NCBI GenBank assembly: GCA_913055905.1
Contig: CAJXLB010000003.1
Span: 1 to 64,000, forward strand
Origin: an uncultured Winogradskyella sp.
GTDB taxonomy: Bacteria > Bacteroidota > Bacteroidia > Flavobacteriales > Flavobacteriaceae
Reading direction: 5' to 3'
DNA length: 64,000 nt
A model generated the notes under the pieces. That model searched no databases. It was not told where the DNA came from and saw nothing but the letters and a program-made list of their open reading frames with translations. This document shows, piece after piece, positions 1 to 9,384 of the stretch. Position numbers and translations under genes: made by a program. Positions within the stretch are counted from its first letter, which is position 1. Each line of letters opens with the position of its first letter.

Positions 1-1002
1 TTCAATGATGTTGAATGTAGATGGGAAGTTTCCGGAACACAACCAGCTGAGCCAGCTACCGAATGTTGGGAAACAGCTACCTTCAACAGCGCAACTTGTT
101 CTTGGGAAGTGACCGGAACACAACCAGCGGAACCAGCTACGGAGTGTTGGGAAACGGCTACCTTCAATGATGTTGAATGTAGATGGGAAGTTTCCGGAAC
201 ACAACCAGCTGAGCCAGCTACCGAATGTTGGGAAACAGCAACCTTCAATAGTGCGACCTGTTCATGGGAAGTGACCGGAACACAACCAGCTGAACCAGCT
301 ACCGAATGTTGGGAAACGGCTACTTTCAATAACGCAACCTGTTCTTGGGAAGTGACTGGAACGCAACCAGCTGAGCCAGCAACGGAATGTTGGGAAACGG
401 CTACTTTTAATAGCGCAACCTGTTCTTGGGAAGTGACTGGAACACAACCAGCGGAACCAGCTACCGAATGTTGGGAAACGGCCACCTTCAACAGTGCGAC
501 ATGCTCTTGGGAGGTGACCGGAACACAACCAGCTGCTCCAGCTACCGAATGTTGGGAAACGGCTACTTTCAATAACGCAACCTGTTCTTGGGAAGTGACC
601 GGAACGCAACCAGCTGAGCCAGCAACGGAATGTTGGGAAACGGCAACCTTTAACAGTGCGACATGCTCTTGGGATATCACCGGAACGCAACCAGCTGAGC
701 CAGCAACGGAATGTTGGGAAACGGCTACGTTCAACGGTGCAACATGTTCTTGGGAGGTGACTGGAACACAACCAGCTGCTCCAGCTACGGAATGTTGGGA
801 AACGGCTACCTTTAACAGTGCAACCTGTTCTTGGGAGGTGACCGGAACACAACCAGCTGAACCAGCTACTGAATGTTGGGAAACGGCTACCTTTAACAGT
901 GCGACCTGTTCTTGGGAAGTGACCGGAACACAACCAGTTGAACCAGCTACCGAATGTTGGGAAACAGCTACGTTCAACAGTGCGACCTGTTCTTGGGATG
1001 TC
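1..1002 (+). repeat. 81-bp in-frame tandem repeat array (12 full units plus a partial)
   Basis: Units start at 1, 82, 163, 244, 325, 406, 487, 568, 649, 730, 811 and 892; a truncated unit starts at 973. Units differ at few bases, mostly synonymous. Units 1 and 3 share the rare variant FNDVECRWEVS, so a two-unit block was probably duplicated recently. The array continues upstream of the window, so total copy number is unknown. Because 81 is divisible by three, gain or loss of units keeps the frame. Confidence 0.95.
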
Positions 1003-1494
1003 GTTGACAATGGATCTGGCGTTACCTATTACGCAGACTCAGACAGTGATGGCTTTGGTGATTCTGATAATTCAATTATTGACTGCACGCAACCAGCAGG
1101 CTATGTCTTAGACAATTCAGATTGTGATGACACTAATAATGCTATACACCCTGGTGCGATTGAAATTCCGGATAATGGCATTGATGAAGATTGTAATGGT
1201 GAAGATGAAAATACTCTAACTACGGCAGAAGTTACGGAAAGACATCTTTCTATAAAACCGAATCCATTTAGAACATCTATTACCATAACAGTACCTCTTA
1301 GCCTTAATGGAACCGCTCTAGAAATTAATATAGTTGACATGAATGGTAGAGTAGTTTATAAAAGAATAAAAGCTGCTGTAGACGGTCAAATAATTTTAAA
1401 TGAACTAGATCGATTGGAAGAAGCTCCTTACTTTATAAAAATCTCTGATCGAGATAATGGAATTATGGTGACTAGAAAATTGATTAAACATTAA
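1..1494 (+). CDS. T9SS-exported tandem-repeat surface protein (5' end outside window)
   Basis: The frame is open from base 1, so the true N-terminus and signal peptide lie upstream; the first internal start codon (GTG at 109) is inside the repeats and is not a real start. Bases 1-972 encode twelve 27-residue units of the type FNSATCSWEVTGTQPAEPAT plus ECWETAT, and a thirteenth breaks off at about 1002. Each unit has two Cys and two Trp. A spacer follows, then a MopE-like acidic segment (DSDSDGFGDSDNS, DCDDTNNAIHPGA, DGIDEDCNGE-like; about 1027-1206) that in the family is a putative metal-binding motif. The last 85 or so residues (SIKPNPFRTSITI to KLIKH) match a type A T9SS sorting domain. It is probably a large outer-surface adhesin attached through T9SS. 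Substrate or partner cannot be read from the sequence. Confidence 0.85.
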   Translation, partial: FNDVECRWEVSGTQPAEPATECWETATFNSATCSWEVTGTQPAEPATECWETATFNDVECRWEVSGTQPAEPATECWETATFNSATCSWEVTGTQPAEPATECWETATFNNATCSWEVTGTQPAEPATECWETATFNSATCSWEVTGTQPAEPATECWETATFNSATCSWEVTGTQPAAPATECWETATFNNATCSWEVTGTQPAEPATECWETATFNSATCSWDITGTQPAEPATECWETATFNGATCSWEVTGTQPAAPATECWETATFNSATCSWEVTGTQPAEPATECWETATFNSATCSWEVTGTQPVEPATECWETATFNSATCSWDVVDNGSGVTYYADSDSDGFGDSDNSIIDCTQPAGYVLDNSDCDDTNNAIHPGAIEIPDNGIDEDCNGEDENTLTTAEVTERHLSIKPNPFRTSITITVPLSLNGTALEINIVDMNGRVVYKRIKAAVDGQIILNELDRLEEAPYFIKISDRDNGIMVTRKLIKH

Positions 1495-1517
1495 TTAATT
1501 CTTTATTAGATGAGCTT

Positions 1518-1549
1518 AAAAAAGCCGAACTAAAGAGTTCGGCTTTTTT
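1518..1549 (+). terminator. Rho-independent terminator after the repeat adhesin
   Basis: Stem GCCGAAC (1524-1530) pairs with GTTCGGC (1537-1543) around a 6-nt loop. It is extended by A/T pairs and followed by a T run. It lies 24 bases after the stop codon. Confidence 0.85.
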
Positions 1550-1650
1550 ATAATTCACTATTAATCAAGAAAGTATTAAAAGCTAACTTGTGTTAAAATC
1601 TAAAAATTTTATTAATTTTAAGTATTTGTTTTTCAGCACTATAGAATATT

Positions 1651-1664
1651 TGAAATGCATTTCA
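1651..1664. promoter_or_regulatory. 14-bp perfect palindrome upstream of the surface-protein promoter
   Basis: TGAAATGCATTTCA equals its own reverse complement. It sits 10 bases before the putative -33 TTG of the next gene, a position suited to an operator. The function is inference only. Confidence 0.35.
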
Positions 1665-1674
1665 TCGATTTTTT

Positions 1675-1705
1675 TTGCATTTTGTGGAATAGAGAAGTAC
1701 ATTTG
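1675..1705 (+). promoter_or_regulatory. Bacteroidota promoter of the 1983-aa surface protein
   Basis: TTG (1675-1677), 20 bp, then TACATTTG (1698-1705), matching the Flavobacterium consensus TTG-N17-23-TANNTTTG. The predicted start near 1710 leaves a 30-nt leader before the ATG at 1741. Confidence 0.7.
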
Positions 1706-1740
1706 AACCATATTTAGTCCCAAACTAAATTTAACCGCTT

Positions 1741-4700
1741 ATGAAAACTATTACCCAAATCTCAATGGGATGGTTAGTATTTTTTGCTGCCGTTCTTTTT
1801 TCTTGTAATTTGCAATCGCAGACTACCATTGCTTTCTATGATTTTGAAACTGGCCGTCAGGGTTGGTTAGATGGTGGCGATGACGCCGGTACAATAGCAG
1901 GGGGCTGGGGTTGTACAGGAACGGCCATTTATTCTAAAGATGATGATACCAGCCAGAACTATATGACTTCACCTGCTTTGGATTTGACGCCCTTTACAGA
2001 AATAGAATTCTCTTTCTGTCATAAATCAGCAAATATTGACAGTGGTGAAGGATTTGACTTGGAGTTCTTCGATGGAACTTCATGGGTTACTGTTAGATCA
2101 TTCACAAAACCAGGAGACTTTAATAATAATGGTTCCGGTGCATCAAATTCATTTACAGTTTCACTTGATTCAGCAACGTATACCTTTGCCATTGATTCGC
2201 GATTTCGTTTAACTGGAACGGCCAATAGTAATTGGGAATGGAATATGTTCGATAACATTTTAATTGCAACTCCTGGTTATTGTATTGCCGCAGCAGCCAA
2301 CGATAGTTTTGAGTGGATAGGAAATGTTACACTTGGTACAATAAACAATACTTCTGGTGCAGGATCTACGTTTACTGGATACTCTGATTTTACAGCACAA
2401 TCCACCGACTTAACCCAAGGAACAAGCGAACCAATTTCCATCACACCTGTATGGTTTGGTACTCAATTTAATGAAGCTTTTGCTGTTTATATAGATTTTA
2501 ATCAAGATTTAGACTTTGACGACACAGGAGAATTGGTATTTACCGCTGGGCCAGACCAAGCAACACCACAAACTGGAAATATTGCTATTCCATTAACAGC
2601 AACCCTTGGCTCGACAAGAATGCGCGTTATTATGGACGATATCAACCCTGTCTCAGGACCTTGTGATAGTCCAAATTTTGGTGAAGTAGAAGATTACACG
2701 GTTAATATAATACCTGGATCTCCCCTAGCAGAAATTAACATAACTGGAAATGGTAACGATATAACAAATGGTGATGTAACACCAAGCTTAACCGATGGTA
2801 CAGACTTTGGGAACGTGGCAATTGCAGGAGGCACTAATGCCAACAGTTTTGTAATTGAGAATCTAGGTGGAGTGAATACTTTAAACCTAACAGGACCTTC
2901 ACCATATGTTTCGATTGGCGGAGCTCACGCCGGAGATTTTACTGTAACTACCGTCCCTAGCAATACTGTAGTGGCTGGTTCGTCAACAGCATTTGCTATC
3001 ACATTTGATCCAAGTGCAACTGGACTTAGAACAGCTACTGTATCTATTGCCAATGATGATTCAGACGAAAATCCATATACGTTTTCTATACAGGGTACCG
3101 GATTTGTACCTCCACCTTGTGGCTCATATATAACATATACCGCAGATTTTGAGAGTGGAAACGATGGCTGGGTATTGAGTGGCTCCGATGCGACACGTCT
3201 TAACAATGGAGCACGAGCCTATGAGAACAATCATAGTATAAGGTTGAGAAATACTGGTGCAATGACCTACACTGGACTCGATTTTACCGGATACGAAAAA
3301 ATAGACATTGAATTCTTCTTTTATTCCGAGGGTATGGAATTAAACGAAAGTTTTATTCTAGAATACAGGGAAAATTCTAGCGCCACATGGCAGAACGTAG
3401 TACTATATAATTCCAATGGAAATGCTTACAGCTCTAATGACGGTGATTTTATCAATAACAATTTTCACGCAAGAACTGCAATTTTAACCAATTCGGACTT
3501 CACATTTCCTGCCGCGGCCACCGCAGAACTCAGATTCACCAACCAAGGTAACGATACTACAGACATAATCTATATAGATAAAATAACTATTTCAGGAACA
3601 ACGTACTGTGTTCCAACCTTGGCACCAGGAGGTATCAACTCGGGACTAACCCTATGGTTAAAGGCTGATGAAGTCACCGGATCAACGGTCCAGGCAGACG
3701 ATAGTGATGTAAATACTTGGGTAGATAATGGACAAGGACATAATGCAAAGGTTGCTGATGCAGCTAGTACTGTCATTGGTAAACCTAGATTCAAGAATAA
3801 CCTAACAGATAATGTTAATTTCAATCCAGTTATAGCCTTTGATAATGACCCCTTTACGGCACCTAAGAGCATGACCTATTTGGAAAATAATAGACATGCG
3901 CTACATGGAACCGGAGGCTTTAATACGCAAGAATTGTATGTCGTCGTAGTACCTGACATTACTGTAAATAGTTCTTTGTTTCCACCAATGGATTTGCTGT
4001 GTGCGCAAAATGATAGTACCAATGTATGGGATGAAGATGTTACGGGATATGGGTTTGGAGATTACTCTGCGCGATTTAGTAATGAAATGGTCGCCTATGC
4101 CAATGGAACTAATCCCACACCTACTCCATCTGATGTAAACTTAAGAGGATACGGTATTGCCGAAACTGGAGCCACGGTATATGATTCAAATAGTGTTTTG
4201 GTATTAAGTGCCCGCAATACAACTGCCGGAACGTCTCAAGAACTCTATATGAACGGAAATAATATTGGGATTACGGAAGTAGGTGTACCTCAATTTTTTA
4301 ACTCTACCAACCGACGTTTCTGGCTAGGACGAAGTCAAGCTTTTGCTGGCAGTTTCAACGGACGCATTGCAGAAGTTATTAGTTATAACGCACGAGTAGA
4401 CGATGTCGCAGAACGACCAAGGATAGAAAGTTACCTAGCTGTAAAATACGGGATTACACAAGGTGTTAACGGTGTATCGCAAGATTATGTAGATAGTGAT
4501 GGTACTGTTATCTGGGACCAATCTTCAAACGTTGGTTATAATTATGACATTGCTGGAATAGGACGCGATGATGCTTCAACTTTAGACCAAAAGCAATCAA
4601 GAAGTATTAATTATGAAACTGATGTTGATGGACGAACTAGAGGAATCCTTACCATGGGACTCACCGATATCTACGATACCAATTACGACAACAAAACATT

Positions 4701-7692
4701 AAACGCCACTACGTTAAACGATAAAGAATTTTTGATGTGGGGTAATAACGGAGCAGACTTAAATTTAGCAGCCTCTACAGTTACCGTGAACATGAGTGCT
4801 GGTATCACTCCTGCCCTAGCCACAAATGTATCGTTTACGGCAATGCAACGAGTCTGGAAAGTAGTAGAAACAGGTGGTGATATTCCTGAAGTAAAAGTTA
4901 GAATTCCACAGGATGCCATTAGAAATATTAGCCCTCCTGGAAGCTATTATATGTTCATATCCGATACAGGAGTGTTTGATCCTACAGCAGATTACAGAGT
5001 TATGACACCTGATGGCAGCGGTAATCTCGAAACCGTTTATGATTTTGATAACACAAAGTATATCACCTTCGGATATGCCCCTCAAATTATTGTAGAACGT
5101 TCTGTTTATTTTGATGGCTCGGTAGATTATATTGACATGGAGGACAACCTAGATGTTGATCCAACTGGATTTACACTTTCGGCTTGGATAAAAAGAGACG
5201 CTTCTGATAGTGGAACCAAATCTATCCTCTCTAAACGTGACGCTGCTTTTACAGAGGGCTATGATTTTAGAATACTAAACGACAATAGAATCCAAATTTT
5301 CTGGAAAAATGGTAGCGATCAAATTGTAACCTCAAATACACGTATTCCTGATGACGAGTGGCATCACGTTGCTGTAGTGTACAACGGCGCTTTGGCCAGA
5401 ATATATATAGATGGTGTAGAGGACAATTCAGCAGCGAGATCTGCTCCAGTAGCCACGGATGAATCTTTTTACATTGCTGCCGCTGGAAAAAATACGCCAG
5501 TACAACACTTTAGAGGTAACATAGATGAAGTAAGGGTTTGGAATACGGCACTATCTCCTGACCAACTCAGATTTGTAATGAACCAAGAGATTTCAGACAA
5601 TGCAGGTCAAGTAATGGGTAATGAACTACCAACCTCAATTAGCAGGAATGATATCAATGCGGTGCCATGGTCAGACCTTGCCGGTTATTATCCTATGTCT
5701 GTTTATACTTATACTAATACGGATGATGCGTCAGGCAATGGAAATCAAGGAGCACTAAGAAATTTAGATACGGTAGATAGGCAGACAGCGCCTCTTCCAT
5801 ATGAATCTACACAAAATGGTAATTGGGATACCAACAGTACTTGGGCCAATGGAAATGTACAATACATCCCTGGTTCAACCTCAATCGTCGATCCGACCCA
5901 AACCATTGATTGGAACATCGTAAGGACATCCCATAATGTAACGATGGATAACACGTCTTTACCGGCTTCTAGTTTAGAGAACAGAAGGATACTAGGTCTT
6001 TATGTAGATGCCAACGAGCTTACCCTTACCGGAGATAATGCTACCAACGCAGGAAATGGCATCACTGTTTCCCACTATTTGGAACTAACTGGAAAAATTG
6101 ATCTAGAAGGGGAATCTCAATTGATTCAAGAGATTAATAGTGATTTGGTCGTGGGCATCAATGGAGAACTCGAAAGAGACCAGCAAGGAACTTCAGATAC
6201 CTATACCTATAACTATTGGTCTGCTCCAGTAGGTGCTGTTGATATGGGTACAAACAATTATAGCTATACTGTAGAAGATATTATGCTAGATGGTACCAAC
6301 CCAATTAACTTTTCATCTTCAGGATATAATGGCGCACCAACGTCTCCTGTAACGATTGCAGATTATTGGATATGGAAATTTGCCAATTTAGCGAGCGGAG
6401 ATTATTCTGCATGGCAACATGTGAGGAGAACAGGAACTATTCTTGCTGGTGAAGGGTTTACCATGAAAGGTCCTGGTACAGGCTCTATACTCACAGACCA
6501 GAACTATGTGTTCCTTGGAAAACCAAATAACGGTGATGTCAACCTCACCATCAATGCTGGTAACGACTATCTTGTTGGAAACCCATACCCATCAGCCCTA
6601 GACGCAAATCAGTTTATTCTCGATAATGGGCCTGAATTAGTCTACGATGACACTCCGGACAGCACACCATTACTCAGTGGTACACTGTATTTCTGGGAAC
6701 ATTGGGGTGGAGGATCTCATATCCTAGCCGAATATCAAGGTGGATATGCAACATATAATTTCTCGGGAGCAGTTGCTGCTGCATCTTATGGTACCAATGA
6801 CCCAGATGTTGGAACCGGAGGAACACCGACCAAGCTGCCTGGACGCTATATTCCTGTAGGACAAGGTTTCTTCGTCTCTGGAGAAAACACAGGTACCATC
6901 AATTTTAACAACGGCCAGCGTGTCTTTGTTAAGGAAGGGAGTGCAAGTTCTGTATTTGTTAGAAACTCGGAATATGCACAAAATGGCAATAGCCCGTCTT
7001 TTGAAGATGACAGATTAAAAATTAGACTAGGCTTCAATTCGGTGAATACCTTGTACAGACAATTACTGCTCACCATTGATGAAAAAGCGACCTCAGGAAT
7101 CGACTGGGCTTACGATGGTGGATTGAATGAATCTCAAATGGATGACATGTTCTGGATAATCGAGGATGGAGAATTCGTCATCCAAGGTAGTAATATCTTG
7201 GAAGAAGAAACAATCTTCCCTATAGGTGTTAGAACGGATACCGATGGTAATATTACTATTAGTTTGGATGAATTGGAAAACGTTCCTAGCGATGTTGAAA
7301 TTTACATCCATGACAAGACCTTGGACACTTATCACGACGTAAGAGCAAGCGACTATACGATATTCTTAGGTTCTGGAGAATACTTAGATCGCTTTGAACT
7401 AACGTTTAGAAATGCCAACGAATCTCTTGGTCTAGACGAGGAGTCTTTTGATCAGATTGACATCTTGTATTCAAACGACAAAGAAAAATTAATATTGATC
7501 AATCCTAATTATATAGAAATAGATAGCATTGAACTATTCAATGTACTAGGTCAATCTGTTTATGCCTTAGAACATATTTCAGTAAGCGGTTACTCTGAAT
7601 ATGACGTTAAGAATTTAAGTACTGGAACTTACATTGTAAAACTGTATGCCGCGAGCGGTTCGGTTTCAACAAAAAAGGTTTTAGTTAAATAA
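1741..7692 (+). CDS. Large multidomain T9SS-exported surface protein (GEVED, choice-of-anchor D, LamG-like)
   Basis: This protein has 1983 residues. An N-terminal signal sequence ends near residue 27 (CNLQSQ). It is followed by an adhesion-type beta-sandwich, a GEVED motif (FGEVEDYTVNI, about 311-321), a choice-of-anchor D / ASPM-like domain (about 331-452) and a second jelly-roll-like segment (about 466-620). Next come a LamG-like region with the DUF8202-type signature AVKYGIT...DYVDSDGTVIW (about 632-960) and a clear LamG/concanavalin fold beginning YFDGSVDYIDMEDNL (about 1118-1290). A long beta-rich region precedes a type A T9SS sorting domain (about 1905-1983, ending GTYIVKLYAASGSVSTKKV). 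The family pattern suggests a secreted, cell-surface adhesin or carbohydrate-binding protein. No catalytic residues are recognisable. It has its own promoter and terminator, so it is probably monocistronic. C22 in a weak lipobox-like context leaves lipoprotein processing possible but less likely. Confidence 0.88.
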   Translation: MKTITQISMGWLVFFAAVLFSCNLQSQTTIAFYDFETGRQGWLDGGDDAGTIAGGWGCTGTAIYSKDDDTSQNYMTSPALDLTPFTEIEFSFCHKSANIDSGEGFDLEFFDGTSWVTVRSFTKPGDFNNNGSGASNSFTVSLDSATYTFAIDSRFRLTGTANSNWEWNMFDNILIATPGYCIAAAANDSFEWIGNVTLGTINNTSGAGSTFTGYSDFTAQSTDLTQGTSEPISITPVWFGTQFNEAFAVYIDFNQDLDFDDTGELVFTAGPDQATPQTGNIAIPLTATLGSTRMRVIMDDINPVSGPCDSPNFGEVEDYTVNIIPGSPLAEINITGNGNDITNGDVTPSLTDGTDFGNVAIAGGTNANSFVIENLGGVNTLNLTGPSPYVSIGGAHAGDFTVTTVPSNTVVAGSSTAFAITFDPSATGLRTATVSIANDDSDENPYTFSIQGTGFVPPPCGSYITYTADFESGNDGWVLSGSDATRLNNGARAYENNHSIRLRNTGAMTYTGLDFTGYEKIDIEFFFYSEGMELNESFILEYRENSSATWQNVVLYNSNGNAYSSNDGDFINNNFHARTAILTNSDFTFPAAATAELRFTNQGNDTTDIIYIDKITISGTTYCVPTLAPGGINSGLTLWLKADEVTGSTVQADDSDVNTWVDNGQGHNAKVADAASTVIGKPRFKNNLTDNVNFNPVIAFDNDPFTAPKSMTYLENNRHALHGTGGFNTQELYVVVVPDITVNSSLFPPMDLLCAQNDSTNVWDEDVTGYGFGDYSARFSNEMVAYANGTNPTPTPSDVNLRGYGIAETGATVYDSNSVLVLSARNTTAGTSQELYMNGNNIGITEVGVPQFFNSTNRRFWLGRSQAFAGSFNGRIAEVISYNARVDDVAERPRIESYLAVKYGITQGVNGVSQDYVDSDGTVIWDQSSNVGYNYDIAGIGRDDASTLDQKQSRSINYETDVDGRTRGILTMGLTDIYDTNYDNKTLNATTLNDKEFLMWGNNGADLNLAASTVTVNMSAGITPALATNVSFTAMQRVWKVVETGGDIPEVKVRIPQDAIRNISPPGSYYMFISDTGVFDPTADYRVMTPDGSGNLETVYDFDNTKYITFGYAPQIIVERSVYFDGSVDYIDMEDNLDVDPTGFTLSAWIKRDASDSGTKSILSKRDAAFTEGYDFRILNDNRIQIFWKNGSDQIVTSNTRIPDDEWHHVAVVYNGALARIYIDGVEDNSAARSAPVATDESFYIAAAGKNTPVQHFRGNIDEVRVWNTALSPDQLRFVMNQEISDNAGQVMGNELPTSISRNDINAVPWSDLAGYYPMSVYTYTNTDDASGNGNQGALRNLDTVDRQTAPLPYESTQNGNWDTNSTWANGNVQYIPGSTSIVDPTQTIDWNIVRTSHNVTMDNTSLPASSLENRRILGLYVDANELTLTGDNATNAGNGITVSHYLELTGKIDLEGESQLIQEINSDLVVGINGELERDQQGTSDTYTYNYWSAPVGAVDMGTNNYSYTVEDIMLDGTNPINFSSSGYNGAPTSPVTIADYWIWKFANLASGDYSAWQHVRRTGTILAGEGFTMKGPGTGSILTDQNYVFLGKPNNGDVNLTINAGNDYLVGNPYPSALDANQFILDNGPELVYDDTPDSTPLLSGTLYFWEHWGGGSHILAEYQGGYATYNFSGAVAAASYGTNDPDVGTGGTPTKLPGRYIPVGQGFFVSGENTGTINFNNGQRVFVKEGSASSVFVRNSEYAQNGNSPSFEDDRLKIRLGFNSVNTLYRQLLLTIDEKATSGIDWAYDGGLNESQMDDMFWIIEDGEFVIQGSNILEEETIFPIGVRTDTDGNITISLDELENVPSDVEIYIHDKTLDTYHDVRASDYTIFLGSGEYLDRFELTFRNANESLGLDEESFDQIDILYSNDKEKLILINPNYIEIDSIELFNVLGQSVYALEHISVSGYSEYDVKNLSTGTYIVKLYAASGSVSTKKVLVK

Positions 7693-7728
7693 TTTTTTGC
7701 CCCAAATCTTAATTCTTAACCTTAGTTG

Positions 7729-7757
7729 GCCCTGATTTACGTCAGGGCTTTCTTTTT
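7729..7757 (+). terminator. Rho-independent terminator of the large surface protein
   Basis: GCCCTGA (7729-7735) pairs with TCAGGGC (7742-7748) around a 6-nt loop, followed by TTTCTTTTT. It lies 37 bases after the stop codon. Confidence 0.85.
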
Positions 7758-7847
7758 ATACCTTCAAAAGATATGAGTGAGTTCCGTATGAAAGAAAACC
7801 ATTCCTCACTACAACCTATTTCTTAAATGGAATTTTCTGGTAAAATA

Positions 7848-9221
7848 TTAGTGTGCTAAGGCCTCAATTAATTCAGTATAGCTAACATTCCGTTGTTCTC
7901 CCGAAGACATGTTTTTCAGGGTAAAGCTTTTGTCTTCTAGCTCCTTCTCTCCTACCAAAACCACGAATGGAATATTTCTTCGGTTGGCATAGGTCATTTG
8001 CTTTTTCATTTTTACATCGTCTGGATAGAGTTCTGCCGAAATACCTTTTTGCCTTAAGTCTGTAATTGCTGGCAGACAACTTTGCGCTTCAAGATTGCCG
8101 AAATTTAGAAAAAGAACTTTTGTGGAGTCAGCAATGGTTTCAGGAAATAAACCTAATTCCTCTAGCACCAAATAAATACGATCTAACCCAAAACTAATAC
8201 CAACGCCGCTAACGTCCTTAAGACCAAATATTCCTGTAAGGTCATCGTAACGACCACCACCACCTATTGAGCCCATTTTTACTTTAGCTGGAGCAGCCAC
8301 TTCAAAAATTGCACCTGTGTAGTAGTTTAAGCCTCTAGCTAAGGTAACATCCAATTCTAAGGATGCCGTTTTTAATCCTAAAGTTGAAATATTATCATTG
8401 ATAAACTCCAATTCTTCAATTCCTTTCAGGCCTACTTCAGACGATTTTAAAATCGATTTTAATTTATCTATTTGTTCTGAAAATTTCCCGCTCAAATCAA
8501 ACAGAGGTTGTAGTTTGGAAATGCCTTCTTCCGAAATCCCCTTAGCTCTCATCTCTGCCTTCACCTTTTCTTCACCTATCTTATCTAATTTGTCCAAAGC
8601 CACTGTAAAATCAATGAGTTTGTCCTGTGCTCCTATAAGCTCTGCTATACCCGAAAGAATTTTACGGTTATTGATTTTTATAATAACACCTTCTAACTTC
8701 AAGTTTTTAAAGACGTCATCGTATAACTGAATCAATTCCACTTCTTGAAACAGGGACTTAGACCCTACAACATCGGCATCACATTGATAAAACTCCCTAA
8801 ACCGTCCTTTCTGCGGACGATCGGCTCGCCAAACTGGCTGAATTTGATAGCGCTTAAAGGGAAAATCAATCTCGTTTTGATGCTGTACCACATAGCGCGC
8901 AAAAGGCACGGTTAGGTCGTAGCGCAATGCTTTTTCAGATATTTTTGGCGTTAAAACAGCTTCAGATTTAGAGCTATAATCGTTATCGGATAACTTTTTT
9001 AAATATTCTCCAGAATTCAATATCTTAAAAATCAAACGGTCGCCTTCATCACCATATTTTCCCATAAGCGTGTCTGAATTCTCAAAACTTGGCGTCTCAA
9101 TTGGCTGAAAGCCATAGCGCCTAAATTGCTCCTTTATGGTATCCATAATGTATGAGCGCTTAGCGACTTCTTCTGCATTAAAATCTCTCGTTCCTTTAGA
9201 AATTGTTGGTTTTTGGGCCAT
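7848..9221 (-). CDS. hisS: Histidine--tRNA ligase
   Basis: Charges tRNA-His with histidine in the cytoplasm. The 457-residue protein has class II synthetase motif 2 ([13 protein letters not shown]), the HisRS signature [13 protein letters not shown] and the GGGGRYDDL motif-3 region. A C-terminal anticodon-binding domain follows (from about residue 365, starting KVLFLNFG). The N-terminus [15 protein letters not shown] is typical of the family. It is alone on its strand, facing the surface protein tail to tail and the FtsX-type permease head to head. The ATG at 9221 fits a -7 box 53 bases upstream. Nothing is unusual except that it is slightly longer than the common 420-430 residues, as is usual in this phylum. 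Confidence 0.97.
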   Translation of the reverse strand: MAQKPTISKGTRDFNAEEVAKRSYIMDTIKEQFRRYGFQPIETPSFENSDTLMGKYGDEGDRLIFKILNSGEYLKKLSDNDYSSKSEAVLTPKISEKALRYDLTVPFARYVVQHQNEIDFPFKRYQIQPVWRADRPQKGRFREFYQCDADVVGSKSLFQEVELIQLYDDVFKNLKLEGVIIKINNRKILSGIAELIGAQDKLIDFTVALDKLDKIGEEKVKAEMRAKGISEEGISKLQPLFDLSGKFSEQIDKLKSILKSSEVGLKGIEELEFINDNISTLGLKTASLELDVTLARGLNYYTGAIFEVAAPAKVKMGSIGGGGRYDDLTGIFGLKDVSGVGISFGLDRIYLVLEELGLFPETIADSTKVLFLNFGNLEAQSCLPAITDLRQKGISAELYPDDVKMKKQMTYANRRNIPFVVLVGEKELEDKSFTLKNMSSGEQRNVSYTELIEALAH

Positions 9222-9273
9222 AATATTGCTTTAATCTGTAGAATTTTCGTGACCTTTCGGCTCTTTGGAGTCA

Positions 9274-9281
9274 CAAAAATA
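9274..9281 (-). promoter_or_regulatory. Probable -7 box of hisS
   Basis: On the minus strand this reads TATTTTTG, a full match to TANNTTTG. No TTG is seen at the ideal distance, so only the -7 element is called. The predicted start is near 9269, giving a leader of about 48 nt. Confidence 0.5.
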
Positions 9282-9384
9282 TTATAATTTTTAAAGGGTA
9301 ACTGAAGTTATTTTGTTTTTATAGTAACTTTAGCACTGTAATGTAGTCTTATACATAGCTAAAGCCGAAAAACCCTAAAGCTCC

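Noticed and set aside
262..933. 223-codon open frame antisense to the adhesin repeats
   Set aside because: It is a by-product of the 81-bp periodicity: one open antisense unit is repeated. It has no plausible protein features.
1..1002. CRISPR array
   Set aside because: Repeats are contiguous, 81 bp, coding and without unique spacers.
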